Shown: piece by piece, positions 17,829 through 26,442 of the stretch
Layout: each line of letters begins with the position of its first letter
Numbering within the stretch: position 1 is the first letter of the stretch
Assembly (NCBI GenBank): GCA_009377585.1
Contig: WHTS01000034.1
Span: forward strand, 1 to 52,960
DNA: 52,960 nt
Reading direction: 5' to 3'
From: Betaproteobacteria bacterium
Lineage (GTDB): Bacteria; Pseudomonadota; Gammaproteobacteria; Burkholderiales; WYBJ01
Made by a program: the position numbers and the translations under genes
Notes under the pieces: model-generated
Told to the model about the DNA's origin: nothing
The model's input: the letters and a program-made list of their open reading frames with translations, nothing else
Databases searched by the model: none

Positions 17829-18013
17829 ATGAGGTGGCCCGGAAATATTACGGGGTACGTTCCCGGTGTTATCGGACGCGTCGCCGAGCTCCACGCGACG
17901 CAAGCGCCCAGTACCTGCGTGAGGGCGCGGGCTTCACGCTGACTCGCCAGCATGCCTGCGACAACGACGGCAACACATCACACGTTCAGCGTTTTGAACT
18001 GTCGCTGACGTGA
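17829..18013 (+). pseudogene. GNAT-family acetyltransferase remnant with internal deletion
   Basis: An ATG at 17829 starts MRWPGNITGYVPGVIGRVAELHA, which closely resembles the start of GNAT acetyltransferases found fused to or beside MarR regulators. After about 24 codons the homology jumps, in another frame, to YLREGAGFTLTRQH...QRFELSLT and a TGA at 18011-18013, which matches the C-terminal strand region of the same family. About 100 middle codons, including the acetyl-CoA site, are missing; the junction is near 17903-17912. The following bases 18014-18176 show nothing recognisable. Confidence 0.6.
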
Positions 18014-18176
18014 GCGACGCCAATCTGCTGATCACTTTCCCCATAGTCCTCGAAGCGGTCACCGACGAGCGATGCCCATGCGACGAGCGGCTGGCATGTC
18101 CGGTTGCGCTCCTCACGCCAAGTCTGCGCGATATGCTGGACACGGCGCAGCATGCAGCCCGAGGGGAACCGGTCGT

Positions 18177-18907
18177 TTAGACCAGGAGCGCCAGGCCCGA
18201 GGCGAGCACCAGCGCCAGAACGAGCCGCTGAAACTGCACTGTTAATCCAGTCGAAGACGCGCCGCCCTAGCCACGTGCCTGCGATCATTGCCGGCAGGCA
18301 GACTGCGAGCGAGGCCGCGACGCGGGGTGCCTGTACCTGGACGTTCAGCCCGACGGCGACCATCACCAAAGCCCCGGTAAACAGAATGTACGGCTGGTAG
18401 ACATAGCGGCTGCGGCGTGTCCCAGCCACGCAGGCCACACCAGATCGTCGGTAGTGCCCCATGCAGCAGAGCGAGTCCGCCCATGACGCCACTCACCCAT
18501 CCTACGATTGCATCGGCGAAGCGCCCACAGCCAGGCGCGAAACGCACAATGGGCAGACGCCGCCGGCTAAGGGCATAGGAGGCGTAGATGATCATGAAAG
18601 CTCCGAACAGGTGTCGAAATGCCGCGGCGTCGACGTTGCGCAGTGCCAGCACGCCTAGCGGGACACCCAGTAGCCCACCGGCCAAAAAAGGCCATAGCCG
18701 ACGGTAATCGATTTCAGTGCGGAATGCCCATACGGACAATGAGTGCAGCAGCGTTGCGCAGATTGAAGCGAGCAGCACGGCCTCCGCGGGCGGCAACACG
18801 TAGAGCCAAATTCCCGTAACGATGATCGCGAACGCGAACCCGGCGCTGCCGACGACCAGTGCGCCTAGAAAAGCGCCGCCCGCGACCAGCGCAAGATCAA
18901 ACCACAT
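18177..18907 (-). pseudogene. TauE/SafE-family exporter with two frameshifts
   Basis: Reading leftward from ATG 18907, hydrophobic segments and the TauE pattern (ALVVGSAGFAFAIIVTGIWLYVLPPAEAV; GGLLGVPLGVLALRNVD) run to about residue 165. Near 18412-18418 the frame shifts into RSRYVYQPYILFTGALVMV, a typical TauE second half. Near 18236-18240 it shifts again into QFQRLVLALVLASGLALLV and a TAA at 18177-18179. The restored protein would have about 240 residues and seven or eight membrane segments. TauE/SafE proteins export sulfite or organosulfonates, or import small acids. It overlaps the small cysteine-protein gene by 11 bases and ends the long minus-strand operon. Confidence 0.8.
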
Positions 18908-19091
18908 TTTCAGACGCGACGTACCCCTTGCACTCGCGCACCGGAATGCGGGGATATCTCGGAAACGCCGGATCGAGGCCGGAAAGCTTGCACCGAAGAA
19001 AGCGCGATCCTGTCTGCGCCGTTACGATGCGCACGTTGCGGCAACGCTCGCACAGACCGTTCGGCTCGGGAGGCGGCAGCGCATCCGCCAT
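18897..19091 (-). CDS. small four-cysteine protein, unknown function
   Basis: A 64-residue protein with CERCRNVRIV near the start, then RCKLSGLDPAFPRYPRIPV and a final RECKGY. The cysteines could bind a metal ion as a small zinc ribbon. Short proteins of this pattern (cysteines followed by DPxFPxYPxxPV) recur in proteobacteria next to transport and catabolic genes, but I know of no assigned function. It lies between tctA (start one base past the tctA stop) and the TauE-like gene, overlapping the latter, so it is clearly in the operon. Confidence 0.65.
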   Translation of the reverse strand: MADALPPPEPNGLCERCRNVRIVTAQTGSRFLRCKLSGLDPAFPRYPRIPVRECKGYVASENVV

Positions 19092-19092
19092 A

Positions 19093-20595
19093 TCACGCGA
19101 CGGACGCGCGTTTATGCAGCGAGTGCCGGATCAGCGGGTAGACGAGCGTCAGCAGGGCGACAACCATGAGGATTCCACTCACGGGCCGGGTGAAAAAAAT
19201 CGTCCAGTCGTTGCCGTAACTGATCATCGTCGTCATGAAGTTCGTTTCGGCGAGCGGGCCCAGGATGACCCCCAGCACCATCGGCGTGATGGGGAAGCGG
19301 AAGCGCTCCAGGAGATACCCGATGATCCCGAAGATCACCATGAGCCACAAGTCGGTCAGGTTGTTGCGCGCCGCGAACGCGCCCAGCAGGCAGCACATCA
19401 CGACATAGGCCGAGATGATCACCTCCGGGAGGTCGAGCACCTTTACCATGGGTTTCGTCGCGAAGTAGCCGATGGCGCACATGACCACGATGCCGACAAA
19501 CACCGAAGCGAACATCGCGTAGATGATGTGGCTCGAAGTCTGGAAAACCTGCGGACCCGGCTGCAGGCCGTGCAGCAGAAAGGCGCCGAGTATGATTGCC
19601 GTTGCGCCGCTCCCCGGAATGCCCATTGTCACGAGTGGAATGATCGCCCCGCCGACCGAAGCCGTCGCAGCACACTGCGGGGCGACGATGCCTTCCGGGA
19701 TTCCGGTTCCCATCAGCCGCTTGCGCTTGCCGTACTGCCCTTCGATGCCGTACGAAAGGAACGAGGCGACCGTCGCACCCGCGCCTGGCACGGTGCCGAT
19801 CAGGATCCCGGTCAGGCTCCCCCGCGCGAACGTCGTCTTGAGAGCGAGCATCTCGCGCAGGGTAGGCAGCCGTGTGCGGATCTTCCCGACCGCCTCGAGC
19901 TGCGGGGACTTGAAACCCTGCTCGAGCCGCATGAACACTTCGCCCAGTCCGTACGCGCCGACCATCACGATCAGATAATCGATGCCATCCGTGAGGATAG
20001 GCACGCCGAACGTGAAGCGGTGCGCGCCATAGGTATCGTCCACGCCGACCGACGCGATCAGCAGGCCCGCGAAAAGACTCACCAGCGCCGCTGCGAGCGA
20101 GCTGCCGCCGAGTGAAACCACGCTCGCCAGCCCGAAGAGGATGACTGCGAAATACTCGGGCGTGGAAAACGTGAGCGCGATTTTCGCGATCGGTTGAGAG
20201 AGCAGCACCATTGTGATCGCCGCGACCATCCCGCCGAAGAACGCCGCGATGAGCGTCCAGCCGAGCGCCTGCGCCGCCTGCCCCTTGCGCGCCATCGGAT
20301 AGCCGTCCCACAGGAGCGGCACGTCGATCGGCTCACCCGGAACGCGGAAAAGAATGGAGGTCCAGGCGCCCGCATAGGTGCCTGAAATGTACATCGCGGT
20401 GAGCAGGATGATCGCGGGAATCACACTCATGTTGTAGGTGAACGGCAGCGCCAGCACGACACCCATGACGAGCGTAAGACCCGGCAGCACAGCGACCAGC
20501 AATCCGAGGACGACGCCGATCACCAGAACGGCGAAATTCAGCGGCTGGAAGACGTGCGAGAAGCCGACGGCGAGGTTCGCGAGGATCGTTTCCAT
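19093..20595 (-). CDS. tctA: tripartite tricarboxylate transporter large membrane subunit TctA
   Basis: A 500-residue, highly hydrophobic protein with about 12 predicted membrane segments. It has the TctA repeat motifs VLPGLTLVMGVVLALPFTYNM near the N-terminus and GTVPGAGATVASFLSYG and TMGIPGSGATAIILGAF in the second half, the paired re-entrant regions that line the substrate path. It is the transport subunit of a secondary, probably proton- or sodium-coupled carboxylate importer that works with TctB and a TctC receptor. The tctB gene ends 8 bases upstream and tctC precedes tctB, so a full transporter is encoded here. It is the only TctA gene in the window. Confidence 0.95.
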   Translation of the reverse strand: METILANLAVGFSHVFQPLNFAVLVIGVVLGLLVAVLPGLTLVMGVVLALPFTYNMSVIPAIILLTAMYISGTYAGAWTSILFRVPGEPIDVPLLWDGYPMARKGQAAQALGWTLIAAFFGGMVAAITMVLLSQPIAKIALTFSTPEYFAVILFGLASVVSLGGSSLAAALVSLFAGLLIASVGVDDTYGAHRFTFGVPILTDGIDYLIVMVGAYGLGEVFMRLEQGFKSPQLEAVGKIRTRLPTLREMLALKTTFARGSLTGILIGTVPGAGATVASFLSYGIEGQYGKRKRLMGTGIPEGIVAPQCAATASVGGAIIPLVTMGIPGSGATAIILGAFLLHGLQPGPQVFQTSSHIIYAMFASVFVGIVVMCAIGYFATKPMVKVLDLPEVIISAYVVMCCLLGAFAARNNLTDLWLMVIFGIIGYLLERFRFPITPMVLGVILGPLAETNFMTTMISYGNDWTIFFTRPVSGILMVVALLTLVYPLIRHSLHKRASVA

Positions 20596-20602
20596 CGGCC
20601 GC

Positions 20603-21178
20603 CTAGCGGATGCCCATCAACTGCATGAGCAATAGCGTGACCGCGGAAAAAGGCGCTTCCCCGATCGGGAGCGAAACGTAAACGACCTTCATGAAAATGA
20701 ACATGAGGAGGAGCGCGCCGAGCCCGCTCACCGCCGCGATAACGCCCCAGCGGCGATAGCCGCCAATCGCGAGAAAGCCCGCGAGATACAGCGCGGTCGA
20801 GAGGAAAAACCCGAGCCGCGTGACGAGCGCCACATAGGCAAGCGTCGCAGCGATGCCGAGCGCGAGGAGCACGGGATGATGCTCGACAGCGACTTCCGCG
20901 GCCACGACCGCGTGCTGCTCGGCCGACTCTTCGACGATTTCCTCGAGCACCCCGCTCACTTCGCCGATCGTGTCCTTCGCGAACAGCGCGCGCCCGACCT
21001 CGAAGGCGCACGTCACCAGGAGTAGCGCGACGATCGCTTTCGGCCAGAAATCCGGCCCCAGCGTGCCGGCGCGCTGCTGGAATTCGATGTTCGAAGCGGT
21101 GAAATACAAAAACGCGGCGACCAGGAGCACCACCGCGTAGGGCAGCGCTTTCAGCACCCGAGAGCGCGACATCGTCAT
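20603..21178 (-). CDS. tctB: tripartite tricarboxylate transporter small membrane subunit TctB
   Basis: A 191-residue protein with four hydrophobic segments (AVVLLVAAFLYFTAS; DFWPKAIVALLLVTCAFEVG; two more after residue 95), the size and layout of TctB. The acidic linker after the second segment (EVSGVLEEIVEESAEQ) is a usual feature. TctB is sequence-variable; its identity is secured by lying between tctC (21208-22176) and tctA (8-base gap). It supports TctA in the inner membrane. Confidence 0.9.
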   Translation of the reverse strand: MTMSRSRVLKALPYAVVLLVAAFLYFTASNIEFQQRAGTLGPDFWPKAIVALLLVTCAFEVGRALFAKDTIGEVSGVLEEIVEESAEQHAVVAAEVAVEHHPVLLALGIAATLAYVALVTRLGFFLSTALYLAGFLAIGGYRRWGVIAAVSGLGALLLMFIFMKVVYVSLPIGEAPFSAVTLLLMQLMGIR

Positions 21179-21207
21179 CGGCGTTCCTTCCCGAACGGCC
21201 TGCAGCG

Positions 21208-22176
21208 CTACTGCGCGGTTTTCATTCCGGCGGCGGTCGCTTCCCTGCGCAGCGCTTCGAGCGATTGCTGAAAGCGTTTGGGCGCTTCAGCCATCGGCAC
21301 GAAGCTCTCGGGATCGGCCCACTCTTCCTCGAGGTATTTCTTGTAATCCGGCGTGGAAGCGTAGCGCGCGATCGTGGCCGCGACGACTTCGGCGCGCTTC
21401 GGGTCGGTTCCACCCCGCATGAACACCCAGCGAAACTGCGGCACGGTGATATCGATCCCGACTTCCCGCGCTGTAGGGACGTCGGCGAACGCAGCCTGAC
21501 GCTTCTCACTGATCGAGAGGAGCGCCCGCAGTTGTTTTCCAGTGAGAAAGCTGCGCACGTCGCCGGCCTGCTCGTAGACGAGATCGGCGTGCCCGCCCAG
21601 CACCGAGGCATAGCGCTCGCCCGGTTTCGCGAATGGCACTGCGGTTACCCGGATACCTTTGGCGATCAGATTGTTGATGTGAATCTCATCGATCGAGTTG
21701 AAGCCGACGAACGCAATCTTGAGCGCGCCGGGCTTGGCGCGTGCTTCCTTCTCGAAATCCGCCCACGTTTTGAAGCGGCTGTCCTGAGCCGTGAAGAAAG
21801 CGCCGGGCTGGCTGATGACGATTGCGAGCGGAATGAAATCCGCAAGCTTGTACTTGGCGCCCGGCGCGCCCATCGGCGCGTAAATGTCGCCCGTCACTCC
21901 GATCGTGTAGCCGTCGGCGGGCGCATTGAAGATTTTCGTAACGCCGGTCAGGCCCGATGCGCCGGGTACGTTGACGACGGGTAACGACACCTTGAGCGCC
22001 GACTCGAGATGCTGCGCGAGGCGGCGGGCGGTCTGATCGGACCCGCCCCCGGGGCCCCATGGAACGACCACTTCGATCGGCCGGCTCGGATAGCGCTCCT
22101 GCGCGAAAGCCCCGAACGCGAGCGCGGTCAGAAGGAAAGCGGCGCAGCAGCGCAAAACTGTTCTGGTAGCGACCAT
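21208..22176 (-). CDS. tctC: TTT solute-binding protein (TctC), cognate to the TctAB pair
   Basis: A 322-residue Bug receptor. The signal peptide covers residues 1-26 (ending AFGAFAQ), then ERYPSRPIEVVVPWGPGGGSDQTARR and NVPGASGLTGVTKI. The start ATG at 22174-22176 is chosen because the longer open frame upstream lacks a signal peptide. It belongs to the PWGPGGGxDQ subtype shared with the Bug genes at 23674 and 29781; these lack the HVPYKG loop of other Bugs and have AVPFAKPGERYASVLGGHADL instead. Direct linkage to tctB and tctA makes it the cognate receptor. Ligand unknown, expected to be a carboxylate. Confidence 0.92.
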   Translation of the reverse strand: MVATRTVLRCCAAFLLTALAFGAFAQERYPSRPIEVVVPWGPGGGSDQTARRLAQHLESALKVSLPVVNVPGASGLTGVTKIFNAPADGYTIGVTGDIYAPMGAPGAKYKLADFIPLAIVISQPGAFFTAQDSRFKTWADFEKEARAKPGALKIAFVGFNSIDEIHINNLIAKGIRVTAVPFAKPGERYASVLGGHADLVYEQAGDVRSFLTGKQLRALLSISEKRQAAFADVPTAREVGIDITVPQFRWVFMRGGTDPKRAEVVAATIARYASTPDYKKYLEEEWADPESFVPMAEAPKRFQQSLEALRREATAAGMKTAQ

Positions 22177-22190
22177 GTCGAGCTCCCGAT

Positions 22191-23084
22191 TCAAGCGTGG
22201 AGAGCCGAGCGCGACGGCGTCTGCGCACGGAATACGGGTTTGTCGCCTTTGATCTGCGTACGATGCATGACGCGGCGCGTCGCGGGATCGAAAGCGTCGC
22301 GCCGGTGCATGACGCAGCGGTTGTCCCACAGCACGAGATCTCCCTTGCGCCACGCGTGATGCCAGGAGAACCGCGGCTGCGTCGCGTGCGCCCACAGCTC
22401 GTTCAGCAGCACCTCGCTTTCCTCGAGCGTGAGTCCGGGGATATAGGCGTTATGGCGACGGCCCAGGAAAAGCGCGTTGCGGCCGGTGACCGGGTGCGTG
22501 CGCACCAGCGGATGGACGGCACCGGCGGAGAGACGGGGATCGTCGGTGGCGGTCATGCCGCGCCGGATGCCGCCCGCGCTGTTGCGCGTCGCGTCGTGCT
22601 TGCACTGGAGCATAGCCACGCGAGCTTTCAATTCCGGCGGCAGCGTTTCGTACGCGAGATACATGTTGGCGAAACCGGTATCGCCTCCGCTGGGCGGCAC
22701 TTCCAGCGCATACAGCGCCGAGCCCAAGGGCGGCACTTCGTTGTACGTCATGTCCATGTGCCAGACGGCTTCGGAATCGCCCAGGTCGCCAATCGCCTTT
22801 CCGCCGATTTTCACGTTCGAGATGACGCACACGTAATCGCTGGTCGTCGTATCGAGGACTTCATCGGTGTATACCGGCTTGGGATCGAGCGTGCCTAGAC
22901 GCGCGCTGAATTGCTCGAGCTGGGGGTCGGTGAGCGCCTGTCCGCGGAACACGACTACCAGATGATTCATCCATGCCGAATGAATCGCGTCGAAGGTGGC
23001 CTGATCGAGCGGGCGCGCGAGATCGACGCCACCGATTTCCGCACCGACTGCGGGTGAAAGTGGCGTTACGGTAATGTCAGTCAT
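22191..23084 (-). CDS. TauD/TfdA-family 2-oxoglutarate-dependent dioxygenase
   Basis: A 297-residue dioxygenase with iron ligands His109 and Asp111 (VWHMDMTY) and the distal His in WDNRCVMHRRDAFD, followed by the 2-oxoglutarate arginine region (RRVMHRTQIKG). The start at 23084 follows GAGGACC; the 13-residue upstream extension is not needed. Its MHRRDAFD segment is closer to classical TfdA/TauD than the QHLA/QHNA variants of the other three TauD genes here, so it probably has a different substrate. It directly precedes the complete TTT transporter (14 bases to tctC), so oxidation of the imported acid is the likely role. Confidence 0.92.
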   Translation of the reverse strand: MTDITVTPLSPAVGAEIGGVDLARPLDQATFDAIHSAWMNHLVVVFRGQALTDPQLEQFSARLGTLDPKPVYTDEVLDTTTSDYVCVISNVKIGGKAIGDLGDSEAVWHMDMTYNEVPPLGSALYALEVPPSGGDTGFANMYLAYETLPPELKARVAMLQCKHDATRNSAGGIRRGMTATDDPRLSAGAVHPLVRTHPVTGRNALFLGRRHNAYIPGLTLEESEVLLNELWAHATQPRFSWHHAWRKGDLVLWDNRCVMHRRDAFDPATRRVMHRTQIKGDKPVFRAQTPSRSALHA

Positions 23085-23159
23085 GTTGAGGTCCTCGTGA
23101 CGATAATTGATCGGCCGATTCATTCGACCTTTACGAAGAGTGGCGATTTTAACCCGGCG

Positions 23160-23639
23160 CTACATTGAGCCCGCTTCGTCGTGCTTTGCGTGCTGGAGCG
23201 GTGCCGGTGTTCCCGGCTTCACGATCACCGTCTTGCTGCTCGTGAAATGCTCGAGCATGCTTTCCAGCGAGTATTCCTTGCCGAGTCCGCTCGCCTTGGG
23301 CCCTCCGTAGGCGAGATTCGGTCGCGGCGTGATGTACTGATTCACCTGCACGAAGCCTGCCTCGATGCGATCGGCGACGCGGGCAATCGCACGTCCGCGC
23401 TCGCGTGCGGGTATGCGCGACCACGCAGCGAAAGCGTTGTGCGCGGTGAGGACTGCGCGCTCGACATCGGCTGCGCCGCATCGCGGCGCCTGGGTAATTG
23501 TCCCGCCGTCAGCCGGGTTCTCGACCGCGAACGTTTCGGCAGTCAGCGCGGCTCGCAGCGTCCCGCCCACTACGATCCTCGCTTCGAGACGTCGCGCGGC
23601 CCCAAGCGCTTCGTCGTATGCCGAAGGCGCCGCGTTCAT
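23160..23639 (-). pseudogene. aldehyde dehydrogenase with a large in-frame internal deletion
   Basis: The 159-codon frame joins an aldehyde dehydrogenase N-terminus to the family's C-terminus. The N-terminal part has FAVENPADGGTITQAPRCG and AFAAWSRIPARERGRAIARVADRIEA. The C-terminal part has GFVQVNQYITPRPNLAYGG, KASGLGKEYS and FTSSKTVIV. About 340 residues are absent, including the NAD-binding core, the catalytic glutamate and the nucleophilic cysteine, so it cannot be an active dehydrogenase. The reading frame is preserved across the junction at about 23356-23366. An intact enzyme would have a DRIEA-like segment on both sides, suggesting recombination across a short repeat. Flanked by TauD and a TTT binding protein in the same operon. 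Confidence 0.85.
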
Positions 23640-23673
23640 CACGATGGCTTGCGTAAGGTCCAATACTCGCCCC

Positions 23674-24642
23674 TTACTTCCCGCCGACCGCGGCCAGCGC
23701 TTTTCTCATCGAGTCGAGCTCGCCTTGCATGAATGTCACCGCTTTCGGTCCCGTCTCGAAGCTGTCGTCGCTGCCCGTCGCGTCTTTCAGGAACTTCTTG
23801 TACTCGGGGTGCGCGTAGACGCGAGCAAGCGCATCGGCCAGGTACTTGACTCGAGCAGGATCGGTGCCGGCCCGAACGACGACGGCGCGAAACTGCGGCA
23901 GCAGGATCTCGTAGCCGAGCTGCTTGGACGTCGGCGTATCGGCAAAGCCGGCGAGCTTGTCGGGACTCAAGAAAAGCACCGGACGCATCTGGCCGCCGTC
24001 GACGTAGGTTTTGATGTTGCCCACCGGCGAATACAGCAGGTCCGCGTGGCCGCCGAGAATCGCGGTGTAGCGCTCACCGGGTTTTGCGTAGGGGACCGCG
24101 ATCAGCTTCATGCCGCGGGAGTTGAGGAAGTTGACCGTAATCTCGTCCGGACTGCCCAGACCCGATATCGCCACTTTGAGAGGGCGGGAGCGCGCTTCCT
24201 TTTCCACTTCAGCCCACGTCTTCAGAGTGCTGTTGCCCGCTACGTAGAGTCCCGACGGCTGTTTGATCATTACTGCAACGGGAATGATGTCCTTCAGTGT
24301 CCACTTCGGCGTCGACGTGGCCTGCGTCGCATACGTATCCGCAGTGAGTATCGCCATCGAGTAACCATCGGGGGGCGCGCTCAGAAGCTTCGCCATGCCG
24401 GTGTTGCCGGTCGCGCCGGGAACGTTGATCACCGGAAAAGAAACCTTGAGATCGGATTCCAGCAGCTTGGCGATCATGCGGCCGGTCTGGTCTGCGCCGC
24501 CGCCGGGCCCCCACGGGACGATGACTTCCACAGGGCGCGTCGGGTATTTCTCCTGTGCCTGCGCGGCCGGGAACACCGACACGGCAAGCGCGAGCGCTGC
24601 GAGCGGACCCCGGATCCTCTTCAATCCCGAAATATTTGCCAT
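23674..24642 (-). CDS. TTT (TctC/Bug) solute-binding protein
   Basis: A 322-residue receptor of the PWGPGGGADQ subtype. A signal peptide ends at PAAQAQ (about residue 29), then EKYPTRPVEVIVPWGPGG, NVPGATGNTGMAKL, and KPGERYTAILGGHADLLYS in the C-lobe. The ATG at 24642 follows AAGGAGG. It is similar along its length to the receptors at 21208 and 29781, indicating duplication within the operon. It has no TctAB genes of its own and may share the pair at 19093-21178. Confidence 0.92.
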   Translation of the reverse strand: MANISGLKRIRGPLAALALAVSVFPAAQAQEKYPTRPVEVIVPWGPGGGADQTGRMIAKLLESDLKVSFPVINVPGATGNTGMAKLLSAPPDGYSMAILTADTYATQATSTPKWTLKDIIPVAVMIKQPSGLYVAGNSTLKTWAEVEKEARSRPLKVAISGLGSPDEITVNFLNSRGMKLIAVPYAKPGERYTAILGGHADLLYSPVGNIKTYVDGGQMRPVLFLSPDKLAGFADTPTSKQLGYEILLPQFRAVVVRAGTDPARVKYLADALARVYAHPEYKKFLKDATGSDDSFETGPKAVTFMQGELDSMRKALAAVGGK

Positions 24643-24665
24643 GCCCACGCCTCCTTTCCTAGAAA

Positions 24666-25439
24666 TCATTCGAGCTCGTTGGCCCGCACCAGACCGGCTG
24701 TCCAGCCGCCGTCCACCGTCAGCACGGAGCCGGTCACGAAATCCGAATCGTCCGACGCGAGGAACAACGCAGCCGCGGCGACATCCTCGGGCCTGCCCCA
24801 CCGGCGCACGAGAAGCTCTTTTCCCCAAACGTCCGCCAGCGTGTCGTCGGTTGCGTACGCCGCATTGAGTGGCGTGTCGATGAGGGCCGGTGAGAGGGCG
24901 TTCACGCAGATGTTTTTTCCGCTCATATCGACGGCTAGCGCCTTGGTAAACGCGATGGCGCCGCCTTTCGACGCGCAATAACCAATGCGATGCGGCCGGC
25001 CGAACTCACCGGCGACCGAGGCGACGTTCACGATTTTTCCTTTGCCGCCTTTCAGCATGTGCGGAACCGCCGCGCGGCAGCACAGGAAAAGCCCGGTGAG
25101 ATTGACATCTAGCGTCTTGCGCCACTCGTCTTCCGCATACTCGAGAAACGGTTTCACGAAACGAATGCCCGCATTGTTGACGAGGATATCGAGCCGCTCG
25201 TATCGCGACACCACAGCCGCCACCATGCGTGCAACCGATTGGCTGTTCGCGACGTCGACTTCGAACGCCTCTGCGTCCCCTCCGTCTGACCTTACCCGAG
25301 ATTCGGCCTCGCGCGCTTTCGCGACGTCGCGATCAGCGATGGCGACGCGTGCGCCTTCGCGCGCGAAGGCTTCGACTATGGCGCGGCCGATGCCGGCTGC
25401 GCCGCCGGTAATGACGGCAACCTTGCCTTTGAGCTTCAT
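24666..25439 (-). CDS. short-chain dehydrogenase/reductase (SDR)
   Basis: A 257-residue classical SDR: TGGAAGIG cofactor motif at residues 11-18, LVNNAG, catalytic VASVAG serine region and YCASK (Tyr/Lys pair), then a C-terminal VLTVDGGWTAG. The aspartate ending the second strand (ADRD) favours NAD. It would interconvert an alcohol and a ketone. The ATG at 25439 follows the true N-terminus; the open frame upstream is out of the family pattern. It lies between a TauD gene and a TTT receptor. It may oxidise the hydroxylated product of a TauD reaction, which is inference. Confidence 0.9.
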   Translation of the reverse strand: MKLKGKVAVITGGAAGIGRAIVEAFAREGARVAIADRDVAKAREAESRVRSDGGDAEAFEVDVANSQSVARMVAAVVSRYERLDILVNNAGIRFVKPFLEYAEDEWRKTLDVNLTGLFLCCRAAVPHMLKGGKGKIVNVASVAGEFGRPHRIGYCASKGGAIAFTKALAVDMSGKNICVNALSPALIDTPLNAAYATDDTLADVWGKELLVRRWGRPEDVAAAALFLASDDSDFVTGSVLTVDGGWTAGLVRANELE

Positions 25440-25489
25440 AGGATAGTCCAGTTGTAGTGCCGAAGACCGACGCGCTGCGCTCTGGGCGG

Positions 25490-26383
25490 CTAGAACGGAA
25501 CCGTGCCCGCGAGCGTCGTGCGGTGCATCAGCCGCGTCAGTGGCAGCGCGTAATCCATCGTTGCAAGGTGCTGCGCCGCGCAGTTGTCCCACATGACGAG
25601 GTCGCCTTTGCGCCAGCGGTGGCGATAGACGAATTCCGGCCGGGTGCAGTGCTCGTAGAGTTCCTGGAGCAAAGGCTCGCTTTCGTCGTCGGGCACGCCT
25701 TCGATGCCGACCACGCAAAGTGGGTTCAAATAGATGCACTTACGCCCTGTCGCCGGGTGCGTCCTCACGATCGGATGCGCGCGCTCCGGGTTTTCCTTGC
25801 GCTGCTCCGCCGTATAGGCAAGGCGCTCACCCGAAGACTTGGAGGTTGCGTCGTAGCCTTTCGTCATGCGATGGATTGCTTTGAGGCCCTTGAGCTTGCG
25901 CTTCGTTTCCTGGGACAGCGCTTCATAAGCCGTTGCCGTATCTGCGAACTGGGTGTCTCCACGCGCGATACCGTCGCGCTCCGGCACTTCGATCGCGTAC
26001 AGCATGGAGCCGCGGCTCGGCCGTTCCAGATAGGACATGTCGGTGTGCCACACGCACACGCGTCCTCCGTCGGCCAGCCCGATGAGCTTTCCGTTTTCGT
26101 CGACGATATTGGAGATAACCAGAATTTCGGGATGGCCGGCCAGCAGGTATTGCTTGAGCACGTGGATCTCGAGCTCGCCGAATCGCCTGCTGAACGCGAC
26201 CTGCTGCGCTGGTGTGAGCTTTTGCTCCCGGACGACAACCACGGGATTCGTGTTGTAGATCTGATCGATCGCTCTGAAAGTATCGTCGTCGAGATCGCGC
26301 GAGAGATCGACGCCGACGATTTCCACGCCGACGGGCCCGTCGATTTTCCGCATCTTGATCGTTGGCGATGACAAAACACTCAT
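25490..26383 (-). CDS. TauD/TfdA-family 2-oxoglutarate-dependent dioxygenase
   Basis: A 297-residue dioxygenase with His113 and Asp115 (VWHTDMSY), distal His in MWDNCAAQHLATMDY and arginines in LMHRTTLAG. The start at 26383 follows GGAGGA. The protein ends AGTVPF, like the TauD at 49717 (NGTVPF) and at 16865 (RGSTPF), so these three form one subfamily distinct from the TauD at 22191. It sits 59 bases downstream of the B12 mutase E subunit, in the same operon. Confidence 0.92.
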   Translation of the reverse strand: MSVLSSPTIKMRKIDGPVGVEIVGVDLSRDLDDDTFRAIDQIYNTNPVVVVREQKLTPAQQVAFSRRFGELEIHVLKQYLLAGHPEILVISNIVDENGKLIGLADGGRVCVWHTDMSYLERPSRGSMLYAIEVPERDGIARGDTQFADTATAYEALSQETKRKLKGLKAIHRMTKGYDATSKSSGERLAYTAEQRKENPERAHPIVRTHPATGRKCIYLNPLCVVGIEGVPDDESEPLLQELYEHCTRPEFVYRHRWRKGDLVMWDNCAAQHLATMDYALPLTRLMHRTTLAGTVPF

Positions 26384-26442
26384 GTCTCCTCCGTTCATTT
26401 TCGCTCCGCTCTCCTGAAGGCAATCCAATACAAAACTTCGCG

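Noticed and set aside
18014-18176. Minus-strand peptide around REERNRTCQPLVAWASLVGD as a further gene
   Set aside because: It lies beyond the proper TauE end, has no start signal and no family resemblance I can name.
18859-20115. 418-codon plus-strand open frame
   Set aside because: It lies antisense to tctA, is rich in Arg, His and Gln and has no family pattern; the tctA frame has membrane segments and motifs. High GC makes long antisense frames common.
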